The notes beneath the pieces were generated by a model that worked only from the letters and a program-made list of their open reading frames with translations, was not told where the DNA came from and made no database searches. Positions 1 to 6,042 of a stretch of DNA of 6,257 bases are shown in pieces (within the stretch, counting starts at the first letter, position 1; every line of letters begins with the position of its first letter). The DNA is taken from positions 1-6,257 of the forward strand of contig DQIO01000180.1 in the NCBI GenBank assembly GCA_020793555.1, read 5' to 3'. The DNA is from Methanosarcinaceae archaeon. Its GTDB lineage: Archaea > Halobacteriota > Methanosarcinia > Methanosarcinales > Methanosarcinaceae. The position numbers were made by a program, and so were the translations under genes.

Positions 1-176
1 AAATGTCCGACTTTTGTTATGTTGAGATCATCAACAGCCGCAACCTGTGCAGATGCATTCTCAGCACTGGAACCATCCGCCTGCGCTGTTGCGCTGCCTG
101 TCAATAACAATACTATCATTATAATTCCGACAGCTATCCTGTAGTCATGCCTTCTGTATATACCATTTAATAACAT
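1..176 (-). CDS. Secreted or surface protein, N-terminal 58 codons only (runs off window)
   Basis: The frame is open from ATG 176 to the window edge and was read directly from the minus strand. The N-terminus has a basic n-region (YRRHDYR, about residues 7-13), a hydrophobic stretch (IAVGIIMIVLLLTG, about 14-27) and an AxA-type cleavage site (TAQA, about 30-33). This is a classic Sec signal peptide. After it come a low-complexity Ala/Ser/Asp linker and a segment ending LNITKVGH. The start is supported by a GGAG Shine-Dalgarno site (complement of 185-188, 8-base spacer) and an upstream TATA-like box. The product is probably exported or surface bound. The LNITKVGH segment faintly recalls the first blade of archaeal LVIVD/YVTN beta-propeller surface proteins, but that is a guess. 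It does not appear to be functionally linked to the defence genes. Confidence 0.75.
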   Translation of the reverse strand, partial: MLLNGIYRRHDYRIAVGIIMIVLLLTGSATAQADGSSAENASAQVAAVDDLNITKVGH

Positions 177-224
177 TTATTCAACTCCCCAATAAAGATT
201 TATTATTTGTTATGTGTTGGGTAT

Positions 225-236
225 TATTTATATTTA
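225..236 (-). promoter_or_regulatory. Candidate archaeal TATA box for the secreted-protein gene
   Basis: The minus strand reads AAATATAAATAA here, close to the archaeal TATA consensus. Transcription starting about 25 bases downstream (near 204) would give a leader of about 28 bases that keeps the GGAG site at 185-188. The spacing therefore fits both signals. Only sequence and spacing support this; AT-rich DNA gives many such matches. Confidence 0.4.
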
Positions 237-238
237 CA

Positions 239-252
239 TGTTTTTAAAAACA
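239..252. repeat. 14-bp perfect palindrome TGTTTTTAAAAACA
   Basis: The sequence equals its own reverse complement over 14 bases. It lies between the stop of the small repeat-borne ORF (258) and the TATA-like box of the secreted-protein gene. It could be a regulator site next to that promoter, or part of a terminator for minus-strand transcripts leaving the repeat (T-run included). The sequence does not decide between these. Confidence 0.4.
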
Positions 253-257
253 CTATC

Positions 258-416
258 TCACTCCCCTTCCACAACCCTGAGCAACCCTCCATACAAAACC
301 ACAGCCAAAAGCGAGTACCCTCCAAGCCAAATCACAGTTTCCAGACCCCCGATGCTTTGAATAGAGAGGCGGGTAACAAGGTTCATTGGGGAATTTGTGA
401 AAAGATATGAGATCAT
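258..416 (-). CDS. Possible 52-aa hydrophobic protein, or 3' end of a membrane-protein gene, inside repeat copy 1
   Basis: The minus strand is open from ATG 416 to TGA 258. The C-terminal half (about residues 24-52) is hydrophobic and would form one membrane segment (WLGGYSLLAVVLYGGLL), with an RVVEGE tail. The ATG overlaps the stop of the decayed toxin gene by one base (TAATG). The same frame, without internal stops, is present in repeat copy 2, where one extra base separates it from the equivalent ATG, and in the visible end of copy 3. The 14 base differences between copies 1 and 2 include about ten that change amino acids, so there is no clear sign of purifying selection. It may be a tiny membrane protein, the transplanted 3' end of a larger gene, or non-coding. 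I do not recognise the family, and no Shine-Dalgarno site is obvious. Confidence 0.3.
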   Translation of the reverse strand: MISYLFTNSPMNLVTRLSIQSIGGLETVIWLGGYSLLAVVLYGGLLRVVEGE

Positions 417-565
417 TAATATTTCCGATATATCTTGCTTCGATGCCCTGTTTCCATAATTATGATCAAAAGACGATTGTTAAGTATGTCCAGAATCACC
501 CTGTATTCACCAACACGGTATGTTTAGAGTGAATGACGTTTAGTCCCCTTGATCTTTTTGGAATA
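416..565 (-). pseudogene. Decayed C-terminal fragment of a RelE/ParE-type toxin
   Basis: The minus strand encodes the equivalent of residues 40-88 of the intact toxin at 1928-2194, starting YSKKIKGTK and ending GHRSKIYRKY. The codon for Tyr53 has become TAA (complement of 524-526). Upstream of 566 the similarity to the toxin stops abruptly, and no antitoxin gene follows. This is therefore a 5'-truncated copy with an additional nonsense mutation and is certainly not a functional toxin. It forms the right-hand part of repeat copy 1. Confidence 0.85.
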
Positions 566-667
566 ATTGGATATTGGAAAGCGCCGTCCGCCCTTCAAGC
601 AAATATCACATGCCATGGATTTTCCATAGGTTGATAAACACTTTCACTCCACTTGGCTTTAGTATAT

Positions 668-796
668 ATGCAAAAAAAACAATTATGTTTAAGAAAAATT
701 AATGAAAAACGGCTCGTCTGCAAACTCGACGACCTTTCCGCTGAAACCAAAAAACTCGAAGCTATCGACATTCAAAAATTCGCAGACTTGAAATAA
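668..796 (+). pseudogene. Remnant of a type I restriction specificity subunit (HsdS) C-terminus
   Basis: A 42-codon frame (ATG 668, TAA 794-796) contains, from about residue 13, EKRLVCKLDDLSAETKKLEA and then IDIQKFADLK. This matches the conserved HsdS helical tail that follows the second target-recognition domain (commonly ...KLDALSAETKKLEAIYQQKLADLEELK...). HsdS proteins are about 400 residues long, and here only about 30 recognisable residues remain. Both recognition domains and the very end are missing. The ATG at 668 is probably fortuitous. The fragment lies 42 bases upstream of the Bro-N gene, which fits a collapsed type I R-M operon. I saw no hsdM or hsdR sequence. Confidence 0.7.
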
Positions 797-838
797 CTAT
801 AAAGATTAATCCTGCAAAGCATTTTATGGGAAATTAAA

Positions 839-1726
839 ATGACTGACGATAAAAATAATAAGTTGATACTTTTTCAAAATAAGGGCATCAGAAGAACTTG
901 GTTTAAAGAGGATTGGTATTATTCGTTAATCGATATTGTTGGAGCATTGACAGATAGTTCAAATCCAACAGATTATCTCAAAAAGATGCGCAAAAGAGAT
1001 GCAGAACTTGGAAGTTACATAGGGACAAATTGTCCCCATGTAGAAATGTTAACTCATACAAATAAAAAAAGAAACATTCTTGCAGGAAACATAAAAGATG
1101 TTTTTAGATTAATCCAAACAATATCATCTCCCAAGGCGGAACCTTTCAAACGCTGGCTTGCAAAAGTTGGCTATGAGCGGCTTGAAGAGATTGAAAACCC
1201 CGAACTCGCAACAAAGCGTATGCGTGAGATCTACAAACAAAAAGGCTATTCAGACGAATGGATTGAAAAGAGAGCAAGAGGTATCGCTGTTCGTGATGAA
1301 CTAACTGAAGAATGGAAGAAAAGAGGCGTGAAAGAACATTTGGAGTATGCTATATTGACAGCTGAAATTAGTAAAGCGACATTCGGCATGACTCCCTCTG
1401 AATATAAAAATTTTAAAGCGCTTGATAAACCAAAAGACAACCTGCGCGATCACATGACCGACCTCGAACTGATTTTCACTATGCTGGGCGAAGCATCAAC
1501 GACAGAAATTGCAAAAAAGAAAGATGCAAAAGGATATCCTGAAAATAAAAAAGCTGTTAATGAAGGCGGAACCATTGCAGGAAACGCCAGAAAAGAGCTC
1601 GAAGAAAAATCAGGAACAAAAGTATCAACAAAAACCAATTATAATGAATTGCCCGAGGCACAAATAAGGAAGAAACAAATTCAGTTTAATCAAGGAACCT
1701 CAATAAATGATACTAGTGAGGGATAA
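839..1726 (+). CDS. Bro-N domain protein (phage antirepressor/DinD-like, type I R-M-associated)
   Basis: The gene encodes 295 residues. Residues about 7-110 fit the Bro-N DNA-binding fold: RRTWFKEDWYYSLIDIVGAL, then the NPTDYLKKMRKRD segment, ending near FKRWLAKVGYERLEEIE. Bro-N domains occur in phage antirepressors and in proteins encoded within type I restriction loci. The C-terminal part (about 165-275; SKATFGMTPSEYKNFKAL, DHMTDLELIFTMLGEAST, GGTIAGNARKELEEKSG) matches what I recall of the full-length restriction-associated and DinD-related family. The length is normal for that family and the frame is intact. The precise biochemical role is not established; DNA binding or modulation of restriction is an inference. 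The Shine-Dalgarno site is weak (GGGA about 8 bases before ATG 839). A TATA-like CTATAAAG lies near 797-804. The upstream HsdS scar indicates it has lost its partner genes. Confidence 0.85.
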   Translation: MTDDKNNKLILFQNKGIRRTWFKEDWYYSLIDIVGALTDSSNPTDYLKKMRKRDAELGSYIGTNCPHVEMLTHTNKKRNILAGNIKDVFRLIQTISSPKAEPFKRWLAKVGYERLEEIENPELATKRMREIYKQKGYSDEWIEKRARGIAVRDELTEEWKKRGVKEHLEYAILTAEISKATFGMTPSEYKNFKALDKPKDNLRDHMTDLELIFTMLGEASTTEIAKKKDAKGYPENKKAVNEGGTIAGNARKELEEKSGTKVSTKTNYNELPEAQIRKKQIQFNQGTSINDTSEG

Positions 1727-1768
1727 TTCAGAACTAAACATAGAATAATAATTCTCCTTTCAACTATT

Positions 1769-2078
1769 TCACTCCCCTTTCACAACCTTGAGCAACCCTC
1801 CATACAGAACCACAGCCAAAAGCGAGTACCTTCCAAGCCACAACACACTTTTCAGACCCTCAATGCTTTGAATCGAGAGGTGGGTAACAAGGTTCATTGG
1901 GGAATATGTAAAAAGATATGAGATCCATTAATATTTGCGGTATATCTTGCTTCGATGCCCTGTTTCCACAACTATGATCAAAAGACGATTGTCAAGTATG
2001 TCCAGAATTACCCTGTATTCACCAACACGGTGTGTGTAGAGTGGATGATTTTTAGTCCCCTTGATCTTTTTGGAATAA
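1769..2078. repeat. Direct repeat, copy 2 (about 310 bp), continuous with an intact toxin gene
   Basis: This is the second copy of the element at 258-566, in the same orientation and 1,511 bases further on. One inserted base at 1926 or 1925 (GATCCAT versus GATCAT) moves the small hydrophobic frame out of register with its ATG. Read from an upstream codon, that frame still runs without stops to TGA at 1769-1771. Here the toxin part is undamaged and continues past the repeat edge into the complete gene, so this copy probably shows the ancestral junction of toxin 3' end and downstream DNA. No gene of its own is convincing between 1727 and 1927. A short AGAAT/ATTCT hairpin at 1742-1755 is too weak to call a terminator. 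Confidence 0.9.
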
Positions 2079-2194
2079 GAATAAGGGTCATCTTTGATAC
2101 TACTGATCGATAGAACAATATTTTGTGCAATATCCAGAGGAAGTTTTTTGAGATCCTTTTTCGCTTTTGAGGTATATTCGACTTTATATCTCAT
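1928..2194 (-). CDS. RelE/ParE-superfamily toxin
   Basis: This 88-residue protein has the typical length and layout of a RelE/ParE toxin. It opens with a beta-strand (MRYKVEYTSKAKKDLKKLP), followed by a helical pair (about 15-35), then the hallmark basic core HRVGEYRVILDI (about 55-66) and the terminal GHRSKIYRKY (79-88). In RelE-type ribosome-dependent mRNA interferases these conserved Arg/Tyr/His positions support mRNA cleavage. ParE relatives poison gyrase instead, and the sequence alone does not settle which applies. The start ATG overlaps the antitoxin stop (ATGA, 2191-2194), indicating translational coupling in one operon with the antitoxin first. The last 49 codons are duplicated as a pseudogene at 416-565. 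No inactivating change is seen in this copy. Confidence 0.9.
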   Translation of the reverse strand: MRYKVEYTSKAKKDLKKLPLDIAQNIVLSISSIKDDPYSYSKKIKGTKNHPLYTHRVGEYRVILDILDNRLLIIVVETGHRSKIYRKY

Positions 2195-2430
2195 AGCAGA
2201 TCAAACTCTTTCATGATCTCTTCTTCTGAATGCAGACGACCATGTTTAATATCCTCAAGCGCCTCTTCGATTCCCTGAATTGCTTCATCGCTAAGTGTTT
2301 CTTCATCGATAGCCATGTTCACCAATCTATCTACAACGGAATTGTATGATTCACGCGGATCACGTTTTAGAGATGATAGCATGTCTTTCACTCTGGGATC
2401 GATGCAGATAGTAGTAGTAGTAGATGCCAT
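2191..2430 (-). CDS. Antitoxin with ribbon-helix-helix N-terminus (RelB-like)
   Basis: This 79-residue protein has an N-terminal beta-strand (TTTTICIDPRVKDML) followed by two helices (SYNSVVDRLVNMA, about 29-41), matching the ribbon-helix-helix fold of DNA-binding antitoxins. The acidic C-terminus (ALEDIKHGRLHSEEEIMKEF) is the usual toxin-binding arm that neutralises RelE-like partners. It is first in the operon and its TGA overlaps the toxin ATG. The start ATG 2430 is supported by an AGGAG site (complement of 2436-2440, 5-base spacer). Codons 4-7 are four identical ACT triplets, a short microsatellite. Autorepression is expected for this class and an imperfect palindrome covers the leader. 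Family membership is clear; the exact subfamily name is uncertain. Confidence 0.88.
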   Translation of the reverse strand: MASTTTTICIDPRVKDMLSSLKRDPRESYNSVVDRLVNMAIDEETLSDEAIQGIEEALEDIKHGRLHSEEEIMKEFDLL

Positions 2431-2452
2431 ATAGTCTCCTATAGGGACCTAT
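2431..2452. promoter_or_regulatory. Imperfect 22-bp palindrome over the antitoxin ribosome binding site (candidate operator)
   Basis: The two half-sites ATAGTCTCCTA and TAGGGACCTAT pair at 8 of 11 positions around the centre at 2441/2442, with a perfect CCTATAGG core (2438-2445). The element starts directly next to the antitoxin ATG and includes its AGGAG site. A ribbon-helix-helix antitoxin binding here could block expression of its own operon. A TATA-like stretch lies just upstream (2457-2465, minus strand), although that spacing would place the transcription start very close to the ATG. The operator role is inferred. Confidence 0.35.
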
Positions 2453-2829
2453 GTATTATATATGATTCGTCATAGATGTTTTTGGATTAAACATTTTTTG
2501 TGTTCGATGCAGGAATGGGCATCAATTTCGAAGTAATGGAGAATAAAAGTTAATCGAACATAGATATCGGTATATAGATGGGGATGAAATGCACTTTTAG
2601 TTGAATCTCAAGGATTATAAAGGGTAAGAGTTATAGAATGTTGACAAAGTCTATTCTTTGAAGTGTGGAAAAGGATGTTTTAAATAAAGTTACGCAGCAG
2701 AAAGAAAAGATAGGAAGGATCTGAAGCGATGGTTCGTCTAAAGTATTTGTATATAAATCATCAATTAATAATAAATGTATTTTATTCATCAATTTTTAAA
2801 TCGATTGTTAGTTAAGATGGGGTGGAAAG
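2453..2829. other. Divergent intergenic region between the toxin-antitoxin operon and the HD-NACHT gene
   Basis: About 380 bases contain no convincing ORF. Besides the two promoter candidates listed separately, an 8-bp inverted repeat (TGTTCGAT at 2501-2508, ATCGAACA at 2553-2560) and a 5-bp hairpin (GATGC/GCATC, 2506-2523) are visible. A 9-bp direct repeat TCATCAATT at 2758-2766 and 2786-2794 flanks the likely start of plus-strand transcription. Each is short enough to occur by chance. No tRNA, riboswitch or CRISPR-like structure was seen. Confidence 0.5.
2750..2757 (+). promoter_or_regulatory. Candidate TATA box for the HD-NACHT gene
   Basis: TATATAAA stands 80 bases before the inferred TTG start at 2830. 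Transcription about 25 bases downstream (near 2780) would give a leader of about 50 bases carrying the GGGGTGG ribosome-binding sequence at 2819-2825. Position and sequence fit an archaeal promoter, and no direct evidence is available. Confidence 0.4.
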
Positions 2830-3084
2830 TTGTCTAAGTTGATTGATTTTTTGAATCGTACCGATCCTCATCTGCATGGAAAATTGGAGCAAATAATAAT
2901 TCAATGTAAGAAAGTATGGGAAAATCCCTATCTCTATTGATTTACAGACCATGGAATTCTCCACTCAAAGAGAATTTTAGGCTTTATAGAAGACATTGTT
3001 GAACCTTTATGGGATAGCGATAATTTTCTGACGGCTGAAGAAGTTTATGTACTCTGTGCTTCAGCATATCTTCATGATATAGGG
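2830..3084 (+). pseudogene. 5' part of the HD-NACHT gene, cut off by an in-frame TGA at 2938-2940
   Basis: In the same frame as the large ORF, 85 codons extend upstream of ATG 3085 to a TTG at 2830, which has a GGTG site 5 bases before it. An in-frame TAG at 2809-2811 bounds the frame. The only stop is TGA at codon 37. The residues after it, FTDHGILHSKRI and then CASAYLHDIG, are the first two metal-binding motifs of an HD phosphohydrolase domain (His45, and His82-Asp83 in full-length numbering). Related HD proteins, as I recall them, have a Trp just before FTDHG, so TGA is best explained as TGG mutated to TGA. No ATG, GTG or TTG lies between the stop and 3085. The HD domain is therefore not translated intact unless the stop is read through or is a sequencing error. 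Confidence 0.8.
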
Positions 3085-6042
3085 ATGCAATACTTGAAGT
3101 GGGAAAATGATGGAGTTTTGCAACCTGTCAATGAGTTTACCGAAAAAGATTTTGATGAGATTAGAAAACAGCATGCTCAAAAAAGTTTTGAATTGATTAG
3201 GCAACGATTGATAAAAAGAGATCGAGATAGCTTAGATTTAGGATTAGAGGATGATAATTATTTAGAGCCAATAGCCCTTGTCTGTAAAGGGCATTCAACT
3301 GAATACTTCTCAGATGTTGTTAAGAATCTCGAGCATATTCCGTTGACGCCATCGAATAAAAAGTTTCGTGGCGAACTTTTAGTAGCTCTTTTATTATTTG
3401 CTGATGAACTCGATTTACATAATAGTAGAGCTGATTTCTCAAAAGTTAAATTGTTTACTTTGAATAATGTATCTCAACTCCACTTTTTTAAACACCATTA
3501 TGTGGATTATATACGAGTAGAAAATCAGCAAATAGTTATTAATTATAAAATCCATGCGAATTCAAAACATGATTTCAATCAATTAAAAGAATGGATAGAA
3601 CAAAAGCTTCTGAATCAACTAACATTAGTGGAACAAATTTTCAGAGAGGGAAGTAATGGTAAGATTTCAATAGCCACGAAAATTAAATCTAATGAAGATG
3701 TTGATCACTTTGGATTAAAAAGAGAAATACCCGAAAATGTTATTTTGTATCTTTCCAAGGAATCTAATACTTTTTCGGAGAAAAATGATTCCTCATCATC
3801 GAAATTAACCTATAAGTATTTGATGGACTTAAGCACAAAGCAACATGAAATAGAGATTGATATTGTCAGTGCTAAATATATAAAAGAGCTTTTTGTACCA
3901 CGAAACAAGCTGGATAACATATTTATAAAATACTTAGATTCTTTGGATAAAACTAGAACATACAACCGTTTGCTCCCGAGCGAAAATAAAAATATAGAAG
4001 AACATAATGAAGGAATAAGGACAAAAAATCAAAGAATTGCGGAGCAATATCCTCAAAAATCAAATAAAGAACTTATTGAACTGGGGGTAATGTCGAAAGA
4101 AAAAAAGCTCTTGAAAGAAAAGCAGATAAAAAATTGCCTTTTAATTATGGGGGAGGCAGGCATTGGGAAAACAAATTTGCTATGTTATTTAGCCCAAAAA
4201 TATGAAAGAGATTATCCGGTTGTTTTTTTAAATGGTAGTAGAATAATATTGAGTGAAATGCAAAATGTTGAGTCAGTAGTTACAAATTATTTCAACAAAT
4301 TAGCTGATATAAAATCTGAAAACATTTTGCAAGAGTCACATTCAATCGTATCGGTAAAAGGGAAAAGTGTATTAGTTTTTATTGATGCAATTAATGAATG
4401 TTTAAATTTAGACTTGATGAGAGTTTACTTAGGAGATGTTTTAAGTTACTATAAAGATAAAAATATTACATTCATTGTAAGTTGTCGTGACATTGATTGG
4501 AGATTTTTTGAGAATGAGAAGGCAATCACTGAATATATTTATATTGCGGATGAAAAAATAGTACAGAAATCTGGTGCAACCTATTTAGACTCACTTGATA
4601 AAAATGAATTCGAACAAGCTTGGTCATTGTATCGCGAATATTTCAGACTTAGTGGAGACATATCAGGAGAAATTTTTGAAATATGCAGGCAGCCAATTAT
4701 GCTACGTTTTTTTTGTGAAGCGTATGAAGGTGGCTATGTACCAAAAAAAGACATAAAACGAATTGAAATTTTTAATAACTATTGGGATAAAAAATTAATC
4801 GGTACTGGCGAAAAACGAGAAGCACAAAACTTCTTATTTGATTTAGTCAGTGAAATGTTGAAACAGAAGAAAGCAGAATTGATAGAGATAGATGTTGAAA
4901 ATGTCACGAATCAAAAAGCAGATAAGCCACATACAACTTTTAGTAAAGTACTCAGTGAAAACATAATATTATATAAAGAATTTGACAAAAAGACAAGAGA
5001 ATTTAAAATTGGTTTTACTTATGAAGCTTTTTTTGAATATGTTATAGCTAGATACTTCTTGAATAGCTTTGCTAGCCATAACAATGATTATCTGTTGATA
5101 AAATTCAAAGAACTTGTCGCCATGTCTGAAAAATTCAGAAATTTGGTGGGAGCAATTGAGTATATCGTTTTATTATTAGAAGATGCCACAAACGATGATA
5201 TAGATGAAGATGTTTATATTGAAATGGTTGAATTACTGTCGAGATCAAAAGATAAAAGTCTTCGAGTTGAAGCCATTATTATTATGAATAAATTGAAAAA
5301 TATAGTGTATGCGAAAAATAGTATAAAAACTCTGTCCGACGATCGTGACTTAGAAATTAACAGAGGAGTTTATAAGGTTTTTGTGAAAAACATTATGAAA
5401 TTTGATTGTGATTACCAAAGAGATATTTTAGAAATTTTATCTACAAAAACCAATAATGAGTTTTTAGATACATCGATTAAATTTGTAATTGACCCTCACT
5501 GTGAGTGGCCATACTATGATTTGTCGCCCACCGTTCGAGATTTGGTAGTGGATTTGTCTAAATGCAATTTTGTCAACACAAAAAGAGTTTTGTCGAAATC
5601 AGTTCTCACAAGTATTCCCACGAATAATCTTGGCACTGTAATTGAAAATTTGTCTGCTGATAAGGATGATATAATAATATACAACATCATAGAATCATTA
5701 TCTTTTTATTTGAAAGAACTTGGGGAAAAGGATATAGAAAATATCCTGACCAATTCGATAGAAAATGAAAAGAGTGACCTTACTGGACTAGGCAAACAGA
5801 TTGAAAAAAATCTCAAAATGTTACCAAACCATATAATCAAGGACCATATAAATCGATGCATTGAACACGGTGATGAATGGGCAAAAATGCAAGCAATTTT
5901 CCTTATGGATAAAGTGATAACGCTCAAAATTATGGATATTGATTTCGACATAGACAATTTCATCACTAAATTTATAAATGATTCGGATAAAAATGTAAGA
6001 GATATAGCAGGAACTCATTTTGTTATTGGTCTTGGAAATTAA
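3085..6042 (+). CDS. HD-NACHT (STAND) NTPase with HEAT-like C-terminus; open part of an interrupted gene
   Basis: The open part encodes 985 residues; the original protein was about 1,070, starting at 2830. Residues 1-115 are the rest of an HD domain: RKQH (27-30), CKGH (67-70) and LLLFADELD (102-110), which supply the later His and Asp ligands. A linker (about 120-340) precedes the NTPase: Walker A GEAGIGKT (356-363), Walker B LVFIDAINE (430-438), a sensor-like SCRD (466-469), QPIMLRF (about 536-542) and FTYEAFFEYVIARYFL (from 644), the signature after the winged helix of NACHT/STAND proteins. Residues about 700-985 are helical with HEAT-like units (KDKSLRVEAIIIM; NDSDKNVRDIAG). By family knowledge, STAND ATPases oligomerise on sensing a trigger and activate their N-terminal effector, which in many prokaryotes gives abortive anti-phage defence. 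The HD domain would be that effector; Pfam's HD-CE group is my best guess. Translation from ATG 3085 would give an effector-less ATPase. The gene is divergent from the toxin-antitoxin operon and stands alone. Confidence 0.88.
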   Translation: MQYLKWENDGVLQPVNEFTEKDFDEIRKQHAQKSFELIRQRLIKRDRDSLDLGLEDDNYLEPIALVCKGHSTEYFSDVVKNLEHIPLTPSNKKFRGELLVALLLFADELDLHNSRADFSKVKLFTLNNVSQLHFFKHHYVDYIRVENQQIVINYKIHANSKHDFNQLKEWIEQKLLNQLTLVEQIFREGSNGKISIATKIKSNEDVDHFGLKREIPENVILYLSKESNTFSEKNDSSSSKLTYKYLMDLSTKQHEIEIDIVSAKYIKELFVPRNKLDNIFIKYLDSLDKTRTYNRLLPSENKNIEEHNEGIRTKNQRIAEQYPQKSNKELIELGVMSKEKKLLKEKQIKNCLLIMGEAGIGKTNLLCYLAQKYERDYPVVFLNGSRIILSEMQNVESVVTNYFNKLADIKSENILQESHSIVSVKGKSVLVFIDAINECLNLDLMRVYLGDVLSYYKDKNITFIVSCRDIDWRFFENEKAITEYIYIADEKIVQKSGATYLDSLDKNEFEQAWSLYREYFRLSGDISGEIFEICRQPIMLRFFCEAYEGGYVPKKDIKRIEIFNNYWDKKLIGTGEKREAQNFLFDLVSEMLKQKKAELIEIDVENVTNQKADKPHTTFSKVLSENIILYKEFDKKTREFKIGFTYEAFFEYVIARYFLNSFASHNNDYLLIKFKELVAMSEKFRNLVGAIEYIVLLLEDATNDDIDEDVYIEMVELLSRSKDKSLRVEAIIIMNKLKNIVYAKNSIKTLSDDRDLEINRGVYKVFVKNIMKFDCDYQRDILEILSTKTNNEFLDTSIKFVIDPHCEWPYYDLSPTVRDLVVDLSKCNFVNTKRVLSKSVLTSIPTNNLGTVIENLSADKDDIIIYNIIESLSFYLKELGEKDIENILTNSIENEKSDLTGLGKQIEKNLKMLPNHIIKDHINRCIEHGDEWAKMQAIFLMDKVITLKIMDIDFDIDNFITKFINDSDKNVRDIAGTHFVIGLGN

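Larger units (their letters stand above)
258..566. repeat. Direct repeat, copy 1 (about 309 bp)
   Basis: This stretch matches 1769-2078 in the same orientation. By eye I count about 25 mismatches and one single-base indel over 309 positions, roughly 92% identity. Its first 55 bases are identical to 6203-6257. The left edge falls at the TGA of a 52-codon minus-strand ORF. The right edge falls inside a toxin coding sequence, after the codon equivalent to toxin Tyr40. No terminal inverted repeats or target-site duplications were seen, so it does not look like an insertion sequence. It is better explained as duplicated gene-end DNA. Confidence 0.9.

Noticed and set aside
207..410. Plus-strand 67-codon ORF
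   Set aside because: It runs antisense through repeat copy 1, is Pro/His/Asn-rich low-complexity sequence, and has no ribosome binding site. The repeat reads better on the minus strand.
567..667. Minus-strand frame ending at TGA 595-597 (contains WSESVYQPMENPWHVIFA) and a plus-strand frame starting at an ATG in the same stretch
   Set aside because: The minus-strand frame looks protein-like, but no family is recognised and no start or ribosome binding site is clear. It may be another gene scrap; there is too little to call.
1246..1638. Two minus-strand ORFs of 64 and 62 codons
   Set aside because: Both lie antisense inside the well-supported Bro-N gene and are Ser/Phe-rich shadow frames.
1742..1755. 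AGAAT/ATTCT hairpin after the Bro-N gene
   Set aside because: The stem is only 5 AT-rich base pairs with no T-run, too weak for a terminator call.
258..2078. Repeat copies as insertion sequences or CRISPR
   Set aside because: There is no transposase, no terminal inverted repeats, no target duplications, and no short regularly spaced repeat-spacer pattern.
2938..2940. UGA recoded as Trp or selenocysteine
   Set aside because: The antitoxin gene uses TGA as a normal stop, all other Trp codons in the HD-NACHT frame are TGG, and no selenocysteine-insertion hairpin was recognised. A nonsense mutation or sequence error is simpler.
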